A DNA stretch of 64,000 nt from Evernia prunastri. Its lineage: Eukaryota > Ascomycota > Lecanoromycetes > Lecanorales > Parmeliaceae. Location of the stretch: positions 107,512 through 171,511 of the forward strand of contig NKYR01000091.1 of the NCBI GenBank assembly GCA_003184365.1, written 5' to 3'. Below are positions 23,042 to 34,020 of the stretch, one piece after another. Position 1 is the stretch's first letter. Every line of letters starts with the position of its first letter. The position numbers were made by a program, and so were the translations under genes. The notes beneath the pieces were generated by a model. It saw only the letters and a program-made list of their open reading frames with translations, ran no database searches and was not told the DNA's origin.

Positions 23042-23308
23042 TGTAAGGGCCATGAGGTCTCTAGGCATGAGGCGGCCTGTCAGAAGTCCAGGAATCCAAC
23101 ATACATCTAGGTCAGATCCGGGAGACTATCCCTCTGGTGCAGCTGTGCGGCTATAGCAGTCGCATAGTAAGTTTTCTTGGCATAGGGGTGCACTCTCCCC
23201 TGCTAAATATGCTGCCTCTGAGGATTCCCACTTGGGTTCCTTAGGATTCAGTCTATCTAGTAACCAATATACGAGTTGCTCAGTCACGCATGCCTAGACC
23301 CTGTTACA
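23042..23308 (+). repeat. Solo LTR, family A (267 bp), target duplication AGATC
   Basis: TGTAAGGG..TGTTACA ends, with AGATC at 23,037..23,041 and 23,309..23,313. A clean target-site duplication confirms an independent insertion of this family. Confidence 0.87.
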
Positions 23309-23485
23309 AGATCCTCGTCACTTTTATAATAGCCTACGATCTTATAATCGGTTATAAAGGTTAAATCGCTCAGATAAACCTGGTTTAGCGCTTAAATAAT
23401 TAATTAACCTTATACGGAAGTATTATTTAGGGCTTATAAAATACCTTAAGGATAGACCATTGCTCCCCGAAACTATCTGATTGAN

Positions 23486-23895
23486 TGGTTACCCGAGATC
23501 TCTTCTAGTCTCTTCCTTTTCGGAGACGCCGTCTTCCATCCGTCCTCTGTTTGGGCCGGGGCCGGGATGGGTTGGTCTGTCGCCGAGGGCTCCTTGTACC
23601 ATTTGGGGGCATTCTCCCTTCTCTGCTTGAGGCGTTCTACCTCCCGTTGGCGGACTCGGCAATCCGAGCTCCATGCCTCGTGATTGCCTTGGCAGACTAC
23701 GCAGTGTCTCTGCCCTTGGCCCTGGTGGTCTTTAGTGGGGTGGGCTTCGGCGCAGTGTCCGCACTTTGCCGGCCTCTGGCACGACCCTTGTAAATGGCCG
23801 TACTGCTGGCATCGGTAGCACTGCTTCGGTCTGCTTGCTGTCTCCCATTTTCTACAGCAGAGCAGTTGGCTGTTCTCTACTATGCCTTCTGCTAT
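23486..23895 (-). mobile_element. LINE ORF1 (gag-like) fragment with zinc knuckles
   Basis: Read on the minus strand, one frame from about 23,895 to the N at 23,485 encodes ENSQLLCCRKWETASRPKQ, then CYRCQQYGHLQGSC (CX2CX4HX4C), CGHCAEAHPTKDH and CVVCQGNHEAWSSDC, then a basic tail. Three Cys/His knuckles in this order match the ORF1 end of Tad1-like LINEs (compare 25,540-25,720 on +). Adjacent sequence from about 23,890 to 24,005 is AT-rich. Confidence 0.75.
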
Positions 23896-24005
23896 ATTTT
23901 TATTACTTAATATAAGAGAATATTAAGATAAAGTAAGACGATGAAATTAATAAGTTAATTATAATAGCTAAAGCATTTGCAATAAATAGATACTATCGAT
24001 AAAAA

Positions 24006-24272
24006 TGTAAGGGCCATGAGGTCTCTGAGCATGAGGCGGCCTGTAAGAAGTCCAGGAATCCAACATACATCTAGGCCAGATCCAGGAGACTATCCCTCTG
24101 GTGCAGCTGTGCGGCTATAGCAGTCGCATAGTAAGTTTTCTTGGCATAGGGGTGCACTCTCCCCTGCTAAATATGCTGCCTCTGAGGATTCCCACTTGGG
24201 TTCCTTAGGATTCAGTCTATCTAGTAACCAATATACGAGTTGCTCAGTCACGCATGCCTAGACCCTGTTACA
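24006..24272 (+). repeat. LTR family A, in a 443-bp block duplicated from 23,042..23,484
   Basis: Same LTR ends, but the left flank is AAAAA rather than AGATC. The following 176 bp also match the sequence after the 23,042 copy up to the N at 23,485, so 24,006..24,448 duplicates 23,042..23,484. Confidence 0.75.
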
Positions 24273-24459
24273 AGATCCTCGTCACTTTTATAATAGCCTA
24301 CGATCTTATAATCGGTTATAAAGGTTAAATCGCTCAGATAAACCTGGTTTAGCGCTTAAATAATTAATTAACCTTATACGGAAGTATTATTTAGGGCTTA
24401 TAAAATACCTTAAGGATAGACCATTGCTCCCCGAAACTATCTGATTGAACAAACTTGAC

Positions 24460-26075
24460 ATGACGGAAACGACGGTAGAGGGGATAAATGAGGGAGGAGG
24501 AGGTGTTGACGACGGTGGTAGAGCTATCGGAGGGGGAAGAGTGGCGGTAGGCCCCTCAGGCCCACCAACGCCACCTATATCGCCGGGAAATACGACAACG
24601 ATAACGGAAGAGGGCCCATGGAGTCAAAAGGAGAAGATGGAAGCCAGCGGCCTTATGGTGACCGCGCAGATTATGGAGAAGCTCAACCCTGAGCAGATAG
24701 AACCTATGATGTGGCCAATGATTGTGGACGCGTGGCGACGCGTCCAGGGATATATATACAAACGGTAGAAGAATGCAGAAGGGAAGATATGACGCGTATT
24801 CAAATATCTCAGACGCGTCTAAGGGAGAAGGAAGAGCGTCTGCTTCAACAGACGCGTCCAGGTGGAAGCTGGGCCCAGGTAGCAGGCGGCCAACAACAAC
24901 AGTGTCAAGCAGGGCCGGTGCCCTTTGCGATAGCGGCCAGAGGGCCACGTGTAGCGCCAGCGAAGAAACTAGACAACGCGAAGATGAGAAGGGTCACGGT
25001 AAAGATCCACGATATAAAGGAGAGGGAGGAGGCCTTAAAAGCCGATAGAGAAGATCTCGTACGAAAGTTTCGAAATGCCGCAAACGAGGCTACGAAAGAT
25101 ATTGTGGCGGCGTTCACGAAGCCGTCAGGGGAGGTGGTATTAGTGACAGCGACAGTCGAGGCCAGAGAGGCCCTGGAAGAGAACAAGGAATGGGCAACGG
25201 TCGGGTATCCCTCCGCGGAGATCAAACGCCAAACATTTCCAGCGATAGTACATGGAGTGAGGCGAGCAGCGGTAGATATTGAGAAGCAAGACTCCACAAT
25301 TGCGAAGATTATAGAAGCGAACAGAGTCCTCCACCCGACTCTCCAGGTAGAGAGGGTATGGTGGTCTATAGGGGCAAGCAGACCAAATCGCCAGGGAAAC
25401 GAGAAGATAGCATCGTCATTGATCCTAGAGCTAATAACCCCAGAGGCGGTGAACGAAGTAGTCAAGAAGGGTCTCGTAGGGGCAGGGAGCCTTTTGACCT
25501 GTGAGAGGTGGGAGAGGAAACCGGCTATTCTACAGTGCTTTCGATGCTCCGAATACGGGCATATGACCTATAGATGTCCTAATCCAGTACGCTGCGGAGA
25601 GTGCTCAGGTAAGCACGATACGAGGGAACATCACCCAGACAATAAGATATCAAAATGTGCGGTCTGCGGAGGGGGACATCCGGCATGGTCTCTTAACTGC
25701 CCTAATAGGGTAGCAGAGGCGAGAGGTAGACAGAGGCTGGGACGAAAACCCAGACTTTACGACGTGACGGGCCTAAGGGCCATCCCGCGAAAGGAGCCAG
25801 AGAGGGATACAGAAGGCTTTATAACCGTGGTAAATAAGCCGTCAAAGAAGAGAAAAGCCGACACGGTAGAGGTGAGCGAGACCCAAAGACCGCCGAACAG
25901 GCCTCCAGGTAGACCCCTGGGAAGGCCAAGAATACTCTCCTACAAGGAAGACGGACAATCGACCCTACCATCGAGCCTAAGGAGAGCAGCCTTGGTGGGA
26001 GGAAGGTCAACTTGGGCGGAGAATGAACCCAAGCAGATGCAGAAAGACAGCAGAAGCCCCATCTCCACCCAATGA
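24460..26075 (+). pseudogene. LINE ORF1, gag-like nucleic-acid-binding protein, one frameshift
   Basis: The first part reads MTETTVEGINEGGG and continues to MIVDAWRRVQGYIY, where a one-base shift around 24,757 moves the frame to QTVEECRREDMTRIQISQTR. From there the frame is open to 26,075. The C-terminal half has CFRCSEYGHMTYRC, CGECSGKHDTREH and CAVCGGGHPAWSLNC zinc knuckles and a basic tail. LINE ORF1 proteins of this type coat the element RNA. The stop overlaps the ORF2 start as ATGA. Confidence 0.8.
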
Positions 26076-26746
26076 AGGGAGAGACTCTTAAGATCTTGCA
26101 GTACAACGTGCGAAAGGAGAGAACGGGAGTAATGCTGCCTCTCCTAGAGAGCCCGGAGGTCCAGGAAATGAATATCCTAGCTATCCAGGAACCATGGCAT
26201 AACACAAGAAATCAGTCGACGTACAACCTATCGCATAGCTCCTTCTATCTTATCTACAGTGGGGAGAAGGAGACAAGAGTATGTCTATATATTAATAAAA
26301 GACTAGATACCGATAGCTGGGAAACAGTGTTCTCTAGTACCGACTGCTGCTCGATAAGGCTACGAAGGAGAGATGGTCAACAAGGGGAAATAATAGATTT
26401 ATGGGTTCATAACATCTATAATCCATCCCCGGCTTCATATAGTTCAACGACTGGCCTATCCACATTGCCGGTGATTGCCGAAGCTCTTCAGAAACCAGGG
26501 GAGCATATCCTTTTAGGAGACTTCAATCTTCATCACCCAAGATGGAACAATAGAGGGAGATTCACCTATCATATAGCGGCAGACATACTTTTAGACATTA
26601 CAACAGGCCATCAGCTAGAGCTAGCGCTACCTGAGGAATCGATAACATGGAGAGCGAGAGGCCGCGAGTCCGCGATTGACCTGGTCTTTCTATCCCGGGG
26701 GATCTACGATACCCTAATTGCCTGTAGGCCAGAGAAGAAGCTCTAG
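26072..26746 (+). pseudogene. LINE ORF2 N-terminus, apurinic-type endonuclease
   Basis: From the ATG at 26,072 the frame shows the endonuclease signatures LKILQYNVRKE, ILAIQEPW, GEHILLGDFNLHHPRW and SAIDLVFLS, typical of the APE-like nickase of LINEs. A TAG at 26,744..26,746 interrupts it where the family continues with GSDHIPIF, which is still readable after the stop. Confidence 0.85.
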
Positions 26747-27069
26747 TTTGGCTCGGATCATATTCCAATCTTCACCGAAGTTTACTGGGAACGGGACGAA
26801 CAACCACCGCCATTACGCCGACGCGCGTGGAAAAAGCTGGAAGATACCAAGATATGCCTAGAGGTAGATAAAGGTGCGGGAGAGCTTGGGAGAGACCTTG
26901 GTCTTCCATCACTTCAGACAGCAGATGAAGTAGAGTCCTTCCTAGAGGGAATACAAGAGGGGATTCAGCGGATAGTAGAAGAAAATATACCATGGGCTAA
27001 GCCTTCAGAGAGGGCGAAGTCGTTCAACAAAGGGCGACGTCGATTACTCTAGGCCACAGTACCAGCGAC

Positions 27070-27675
27070 ATGGAACCGGCAGAGACGGGGATCCCACAGG
27101 GCTCCCCGATCTCGCCGATCCTATTCTTGTTCTTTAACGCCCCGCTAATAGAAAAATGTAGAGCGGCGAAGCTTCCCGTACAGGTGGGGGGCTTCGTAGA
27201 TGACGTCCATCTGCTAGCATATAGTAAGAGCACCGAGAGAAACTGTGAAATCCTGGAGAAAGCACACGAGATCTGTTTAGAATGGGCAAAAACCCATGGA
27301 GCCACGTTCGCGCCGAAAAAGTATGAACTAGTCCACCTTACGAGGAGGCCGAAAAGGGTCAATCTAGCAGCAACGATTCGGATTAATCAGGCAACGATAA
27401 CACCAGGGGCAGCGATAAGAGTCCTAGGCCTTTGGATCGATACGAAACTAAGGTGGGGCCCGCACTTGGCGAAGACCCAGGCGAAGCTCGTCAATCAGGT
27501 GAGAGCGCTGAAATTTCTTTCAGCCTCGACCTGGGGGGTCACGCTCCGCAAAGCCAGAGAGGTATATCGGGCGGTAATCATCCCGGTAATGACATTCGCG
27601 GCCCCAATTTGGCACGAACCGAAGGGGGCTAGAAGATCTATCGAGACACTGATTAGAAAGTTGACGACGATATAG
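27070..27675 (+). pseudogene. LINE reverse transcriptase core, fragment
   Basis: Contains TGIPQGSPISPILFLFFNAPL (RT motif B region) and GGFVDDVHLLAY with the catalytic DD pair, then FAPKKYELVHLTRR and the thumb. The N-terminal RT motifs expected between the endonuclease and this point are missing because only ~300 bp separate them. The frame ends with a TAG at 27,673..27,675 and homology goes on beyond it. Confidence 0.85.
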
Positions 27676-28603
27676 AATGAGTGTTTAAGATCAGTTCTTA
27701 GGGCCTATAAGGCCACCCCAGTCCAGGTCCTAGAAGTAGAAGCGGAGATCCCTTCAGTAAGAATATGACTCGATAAGGCTCTACTTAGAGCAAAAGCGGT
27801 TCGGGGAACGCACCCCTTAGTATAGAAAGGAAACCGAAGGATTAGGAAAAGGCTCCGATTAAAAAGAGGGAGATAGGCGATTTTCTTCGTCTCGCTATCT
27901 ATAAGAAAGGAGGCGTAGACGACTAGCTCGCTAAATCTTAATAAGGTATAGCTAAAGGAAGTTAGATCGAGAAGATAAATCTAGAGAAAGAGGATCTAGG
28001 ACTAGTTGCTCGCTAGGATATATGGGAGATGGCGATATTATTAATAGAAGCTGGGACCGAGGGAGCGAAATCCTGCTCAGATAGACGCTCTCTTAATAGA
28101 TAGAGTAGATCTATATAAAGATTTAAAGAAGGCGGAGAGCTCGATAACTACACAGATAAGGTTAGAAAAGATCGATCTTAATTACTTTCTCTATCGTATA
28201 CGAGTCTTGAGAGTAATAAAAGCATCTTATATATATAGATAATATAGATAAGATACTAAATATATTCTACTATTCTGCTTAGATTATATAATAAGAAGAA
28301 TAGAAATAATCTAGGCTACAGAATTAAGCGATTTTAACATTATACTATCGACAGCGAAAGACTTACGAGCGGCGGCAAGATAGATAATTCGAACAATTAT
28401 TCTTTTATAATTCTTACTGACGAGAGTCTAGCTGGAAATAGACTTTAAGAAAAGTTAAAATAATAGAAGTGAGATAATAAATAGATAAACTAGATAAGAA
28501 GTCTAATAGAAGTAGCTCTATAGCTATTAACTCGCGAATTGAGTAATAAACGAGCTATAAATATCTAAAATCAGTAGATGAGAGAGTAGTAAGAGGAGTT
28601 TTT

Positions 28604-28834
28604 GAAGGAGACAATCACGGAAACAATAGCGGCAGACTGAAAGAGAACGGAAGTGACAGTGGTTTGTGGCAACAACTTTACAGTCAAAGACTAAGAGTTG
28701 ACAACAATGATAACACGAGAGGATAAGTTGAAGTTTTTGTCCGAAAGGTTTCTTCAACGCTACAAATATTCGAGGAACTCCCTGATTAGTAAAGTAGTTT
28801 ACTAGATAGGCGTATTAAGCAATCAATCAATCAA
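28604..28834 (+). mobile_element. 5'-truncated LINE 3'-end insertion with 8-bp target duplication
   Basis: 231 bp nearly identical to the LINE 3' end at ~18,559-18,790, ending in CAATCAATCAATCAA. GAGTTTTT occurs immediately before (28,596..28,603) and after (28,835..28,842). This is a short 5'-truncated retrotransposition event into an already RIP-mutated LINE. Confidence 0.88.
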
Positions 28835-28979
28835 GAGTTTTTATTCGAGAATAATTTCTTCTCTAAGAATACTCGCGATTAGAGTCTTAATAATCTAAAC
28901 TAGTTCGCGATAATAGTAGATACTTTTATTAGCTTAGGCTAGTATAGGCGTATAAATAATTAATTAATTAATTAATTAG

Positions 28980-31026
28980 TTATTTAATACTATTCTTATT
29001 AATTCTTTTTCTAGACTATTTAATATAGTATTATATTAATTCTTTCGCTAGACTATTTACTTCTTTATTATATTAAATCTTAAGCTATAAACTATTACTA
29101 AATAAATTATAGAAGAATATATAATTATAACTACTTAGCGATTTAGTGAGCTATAGATATAATTAGAACTCTATATCGCTTAGACTAAACGCGAAGCTAA
29201 GTATTAAGTCTTATTATAGTAAAAGAAGAGGAAGTAAAATAAGAAAACTCGTCTATAATATAAGAGAAGAAAGACTCTAAAAGTTATAGTTACGATATAA
29301 GTAGAATAAGAGTATATTATAAAGTAGAAGAGTACTACGAAGAAGTTCTACGATAGTAATACTACTATTATCAAGAATATAGCTTTATTCTCTACGATTC
29401 TACGATAGTAAGTTATTACTCGATATAACGAGAAAGTTATTTAAATCTAGTCTATAATTTCTATATATCTCTATATCTAATATATATTCCTCGATATAAT
29501 AAAATAAGAGAAGAATCTTTTAGAGTAGAGTTAGTTAAGTTATTATAAAGAATTCTAGTTAATTAAAAGACTTTATATCGATCGAAGAGTTATTTATTAG
29601 AGTATTATTATTTAATCGATTCTTTATTATATTATATTAGATTGATCTTTTTATTCTTTCTTTTATTCTTTCTTTTATTCTTTCTTTTATTCTTTCTTTT
29701 ATTCTTTCTTTTATTCTTTCATTTATTTATTATTTATTTAAATATAAAAGAAGATAAAAGCCTTTCGCACCTAAATTTAGTCTATAGCTTTCTCTTTTTC
29801 TATTATTTTACGAAGTATATATTATTTCTTTATTATTCTTTAGATTATTCTTTGAATTGTTCTTCGTATATTAAGAATATACGTCGAGAGATATATACTA
29901 AGATTAATATATATTTCTCTACTCTCTTACTATAAGAATATAATCTTTTTTTTCTTTTATAAGTATTTATTATAATTATTCTATATATTAGACTTAGTAA
30001 TCTTAATAAGCTTAGCGTATCTATAAATACTTTTATTCTAGATAGATTTAAATAATTATTAAAAATATATACTATATTATAAAGTTAGGGTTAAAGTTTC
30101 TTGATATTTAGATTCTCTATCTCGTTTATAACTTCTCTAATATTAGTTATCTAGATAAGTTAAAATAATTTAAGGTTATTTAATAAGTCTATTAATAGTC
30201 TAGACTTTTTAAGTTAATTAAATACTTTATTTAAAATTACTATAACTACGCTCGATTAAAGATTTTATAAGATAGATATTATAATTTTTTATAGTCTTTT
30301 AAAATCTCTAATCAATACTAGATCTATCTATTAATAGACTTTCTTATTATACTTTCTCTTAGTATAGATTATTTTAATTATTAATATATAAATATCTTAG
30401 TTATTATAGATCGCTTAACTAAGATAGTCTAATATATTTCTATAGATAAGATAGATACTCTCTCGACTATTTAAGTCTTTTATCTATAGATCTAAAAGAA
30501 CTTTAATTTCTTTATTACTATAATTTCTAACTAAGAAACTTAGTTTATTTTAAACTTCTAGATTTATTATAGTTTTAGTTCGAGCGTTTATAAGTAGTAA
30601 AATAAAATCGCATCTTTCGATATAAAATTTAATCTTTTGTCTTAGTGATAGCGAGGATTCTTATAAAATCTATTTATATAGAACTAAATCGTGATATAAT
30701 TTCACATCTCGAGTCGAAGCTTTTGAGTTCGAGTCTCGAAGTAAGTCTGTGAGTTAAGTTCGTAATACTGAGTTAGTTTTTAAGTGAAAGTAACGTAATA
30801 TATAAAATCGATATAGATAAAATTAGTAGTTTCGAGAGACGACGAGAGGTTTTCGACTTATAGCTTCGACTAAGAACGACTACGAGAACTTAATTTCGAG
30901 ACGAAATCTATCAAGAGAGGGCGATAGTATTATAATTTTAGCTCGAGCGCGTATAAGTAGTAGAATAGAATCGTATCTTTCGATATAAAATTTGATCTTT
31001 TGTCTTAGTAACAGCGAGGACCCTTA
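28980..31026. repeat. RIP-degraded AT-rich block
   Basis: No open frame of interest. Contains a 12-bp tandem repeat (29,653..29,724) and a pair of direct repeats of roughly 130 bp (about 30,565..30,697, and 30,930..31,031 continuing at 31,222..31,250), perhaps the LTRs of a short degraded element. Confidence 0.6.
29653..29724 (+). repeat. 12-bp tandem repeat, six units of ATTCTTTCTTTT
   Basis: Six head-to-tail copies, the last slightly changed. It creates an artificial open frame of repeated FFLL residues that is not a gene. Confidence 0.9.
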
Positions 31027-31031
31027 TAAAA

Positions 31032-31216
31032 TGTCAGGGAACGAGGCTTGGTAGAAGGATTCTCATTCTCTATGGCTAGGACTAGGTAGAATTCCAAGAC
31101 GAAAGATGAGGAAACAAGAAAGAACGGGGGATGCGAGCAGCCCTTAAGGGGCTGTCGCCTAAATCGTCGGCTATCGCATAGATTAACCTGACTAGACTGA
31201 GATCCACACTATGACA
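31032..31216 (+). repeat. Solo LTR, family B short form (185 bp), target duplication TAAAA
   Basis: Starts TGTCAGGGAACGAGG and ends CACTATGACA. Flanked by TAAAA at 31,027..31,031 and 31,217..31,221. It is unmutated and inserted into the second of two RIP-degraded direct repeats, so it is younger than the RIP of its surroundings. Confidence 0.87.
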
Positions 31217-31317
31217 TAAAATCTATTTATATAGAACTAAATCGTAATAAGATTAAACTCTATAAGCTTATAGATATCTAAGTTATTCTCTCTATTATAT
31301 ATTATTCTAAAATAGAT

Positions 31318-31845
31318 TGATTTGATTTGATTGCTTAATACGCCTATCTAGTAAACTACTTTACTAATCAGGGAGTTCCTCGAATATTTGTAGCGCTGAA
31401 GAAACCTTTCGGACAAAAACTTCAACTTATCCTCTCGTGTTATCATTGTTGTCAACTCTTAGTCTTTGACTGTCAAGTTGTTGCCACAAACCACTGTCAC
31501 TTCCGTTCTCTTTCAGTCTGCCGCTATTGTTTCCGTGATTGTCTCCTTCTATGCCTTCTTTTTGCTTCCCCTCTTCTCCTTACCCTTTTTCTTGTTTTGG
31601 GTTTCTTTGTCTAGTCCTAGCGGTAATTTGGACCGAGCCAATTGCTCTTGGGCCAGCGAGAATTGATCGAGACGTCCTATTTTGATCATCCATCGTGCGG
31701 CAGCGCGTATTCCGTGCTTCTGTGTCAAGATTTGTCGATAATCTGACGTGCCGACTTGTTCAATGAGTTCTCTTCTCTCTTTCGCCAGTTCCGGGCAGAA
31801 CAGTAATATGTGTTTGACCGTCTGTTTTCTCCAGCCGCATGAGCA
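31318..31845 (-). mobile_element. LINE 3' end (ORF2 C-terminus and tail), minus strand
   Basis: On the minus strand this reads the zinc motif CSCGWRKQTVKHILLFC, the lysine-rich C-terminus, the ~230-bp 3' region and a tail of CAAT/CAAAT units at 31,318. An N at 31,846 joins it to an upstream RT segment with a large part of ORF2 missing. Confidence 0.82.
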
Positions 31846-31846
31846 N

Positions 31847-32534
31847 ATGTTGCTCTTTCCTGTAGAAAACTTTCCGTCCATTTAACAATAAAGCTTGGCA
31901 CTCGCTTGCTGCGGAGGTTGTGTATCAGTCTCTCATGGGAGACATTATCAAAAGCGCCTGCTACGTCTAATGACAATAGACTCGCCACCTTCCTTTTACC
32001 ACATTTGCCGTGGTTCCAGACCGTGTGGACAGCCTCAGTGAGAGTCTCTAATGCGGTCTCCACTGATCGTTTCCTTCTTGCTCCCATCTGTTGTGCTGGC
32101 AGCATTTTGTTTTCCTCGGCTATATTGGTGAGTCTCTTTGAGATCACTGTCTCTAACGCTTTGCCGAGTGTATCGAGAAGTGCAATAGGCCTGTATGACT
32201 TCGGCTCAGAGTAGTCTTTTTTACCTGGTTTCTTGAGAATTATCGTGTTTGCTTCTTTAAAGTGTTTTGGGTGGTATCCGACATCGAAACAAGCTTGAAA
32301 GAGATGAGAAATCGAGTCTATTAGTTTTGTTTCTGTTACCGTTCGCAGAAACCTATTGGGAATTCCAGTGATACCCGGAGCTTTGTCTGCCGCTGGATGC
32401 CATATAGCTTCACGGACTTCTTTGTTACTGAGTCTACCGTTTTCTTCTAGGGGTTCGGGATATCTTGTTTCAGCAATGTCGCTTAAGTCCGCTATCGGTG
32501 AAGGGGGAAATAAGACTCTTCTTAAGGCTCTCAC
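31847..32534 (-). mobile_element. LINE ORF2 reverse transcriptase N-terminal half, minus strand
   Basis: Open on the minus strand from 32,534 to the N at 31,846. It shows RT motifs: ILKKPGKKDYSEPKSYRPI and LLDTLGKALE, QMGARRKRSVETALETL, and LSLDVAGAFDNVSH with the first catalytic Asp. It is 5'-truncated at about 32,535 against AT-rich DNA. Confidence 0.82.
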
Positions 32535-32797
32535 ATAGTATATTAGTATATTAATATCTATACTACGAAGAGTATAGTCTATATATATATATACGATAGT
32601 CGTAAAGAATACTTATCGACTATTTAACTAAGACTCTAGATACGTATATATCTATAGACTATAAAAGAATCGAATCTAATAAAAAAAAAAAAAAAAAAAT
32701 CGAATCCTCTCTTCTAATCTTCGTCTTCGCCTTTATCTTTAATCTCGCCTCGCTTTTATTTTTCGTCTTTTTTCTCGTCCCTTCTAATCTTTATCTN

Positions 32798-33163
32798 TGT
32801 ATCGAAAAGTGCAATAGGCCTGTATGACTTCGGCTCAGAGTAGTCTTTTTTACCTGGTTTCTTGAGAATTATCGTGTTTGCTTCTTTAAAGTGTTTTGGG
32901 TGGTATCCGACATCGAAACAAGCTTGAAAGAGATGAGAAATCGAGTCTATTAGTTTTGTTTCTGTTACCGTTCGCAGAAACCTATTGGGAATTCCAGTGA
33001 TACCCGGAGCTTTGTCTGCCGCTGGATGCCATATAGCTTCACGGACTTCTTTGTTACTGAGTCTACCGTTTTCTTCTAGGGGTTCGGGATATCTTGTTTC
33101 AGCAATGTCGCTTAAGTCCGCTATCGGTGAAGGGGGAAATAAGACTCTTCTTAAGGCTCTCAC
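32798..33163 (-). mobile_element. Duplicate of LINE RT segment 32,169..32,534
   Basis: It starts at the N at 32,797 and repeats 32,169..32,534 with a couple of substitutions. The following ~260 bp (33,164 to ~33,422) likewise repeat 32,535..32,796, apart from short differences in (TA)n and poly(A). Same pattern of overlap across an N as elsewhere in the island. Confidence 0.8.
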
Positions 33164-34020
33164 ATAGTATATTAGTATATTAATATCTATACTACGAAGA
33201 GTATAGTCTATATATATATACGATAGTCGTAAAGAATACTTATCGACTATTTAACTAAGACTCTAGATACGTATATATCTATAGACTATAAAAGAATCGA
33301 ATCTAATAAAAAAAAAAAAAAAAAATCGAATCCTCTCTTCTAATCTTCGTCTTCGCCTTTATCTTTAATCTCGCCTCGCTTTTATTTTTCGTCTTTTTTC
33401 TCGTCCCTTCTAATCTTTATCTTCGCCTTCGTCTTTATATCGCCTTCGCCTTTATCTTTATCTCGCTTTTATCTTTATCTTTATCTCGTCTTATTTTCTT
33501 ATCTACTTCGCGAGAGCTTAGTCTTTAAAGAGAGAGCTATTATTACGATATAGATCTAATCTAGTTATATCTATCTATACGATAGTCGATATCTAGATAA
33601 TAGTCTCTTAAAAACTACTCGTATTCTCTATTCTTTTTTATTTTCTTATCTTTTATCTTAGAATTTTATCTAGTTTTAGTTATAAAAAATAAGAATTCTT
33701 TTATTAAGTCTCGTTCTCTAATATTTTATTATATTATTTAAAGTTAATAATATCTATTTAATTAACTTCGTTATAGTATAGAAGACTAAAGTAATAGAAA
33801 GTCGTCTAGATTAAGAATAAAGTTTAATAGCGAGATTCTAGTCGAGACTCTAATATAGTCGATAATTATATCGATTTTTAACTTCGTTAATACGATAGAC
33901 TAATATTAGAACGTTTATATTAATTCTTTATAACTTAAAAAGTATTATAAAATAAATAAATAGAGATAAGTCTCTAGAATATTCTCTACGTTAAGATCTA
34001 CGTAGTATAAACTAACTTTC
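33164..34020. repeat. RIP-degraded AT-rich block with inverted copy of LTR family B
   Basis: AT-rich. On the minus strand, about 33,540..33,725 matches the RIP-degraded LTR at 19,419..19,601, including the TATTAGAGAACGAGA start. Confidence 0.6.

Larger units (their letters stand above)
24460..28979 (+). mobile_element. Degenerate Tad1-like LINE with ORF1, endonuclease, RT and RIP-mutated 3' end
   Basis: In order: ORF1 (24,460..26,075), ORF2 endonuclease (26,072..26,746), RT core (27,070..27,675), then a stop-rich, increasingly AT-rich 3' part in which the C-terminal pattern (KAESS..LLFC) can still be followed near 28,130-28,290. It ends with GCGTATAAATAATTAATTAA at about 28,940-28,979, the RIP-converted version of the (CAAT)n tail of other copies. 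A short LINE insertion sits at 28,604..28,834. The element is defective: a frameshift in ORF1, a stop after the endonuclease and an internal deletion before the RT. Confidence 0.8.
17640..32797. other. Eight single-N contig junctions
   Basis: Single undetermined bases occur at 17640, 18057, 18156, 21061, 21538, 23485, 31846 and 32797, and none elsewhere. All lie in the repeat island. Sequence on one side of most of them reappears a short distance away on the other side, which is the pattern left when overlapping contig ends are abutted with one placeholder base. Confidence 0.8.

Noticed and set aside
24905..25465. A 186-codon open frame on the minus strand
   Set aside because: It is antisense to LINE ORF1, which carries the zinc knuckles on the + strand.
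29642..29935. A 97-codon open frame rich in Phe and Leu
   Set aside because: It arises from a 12-bp tandem repeat in AT-rich degraded DNA.
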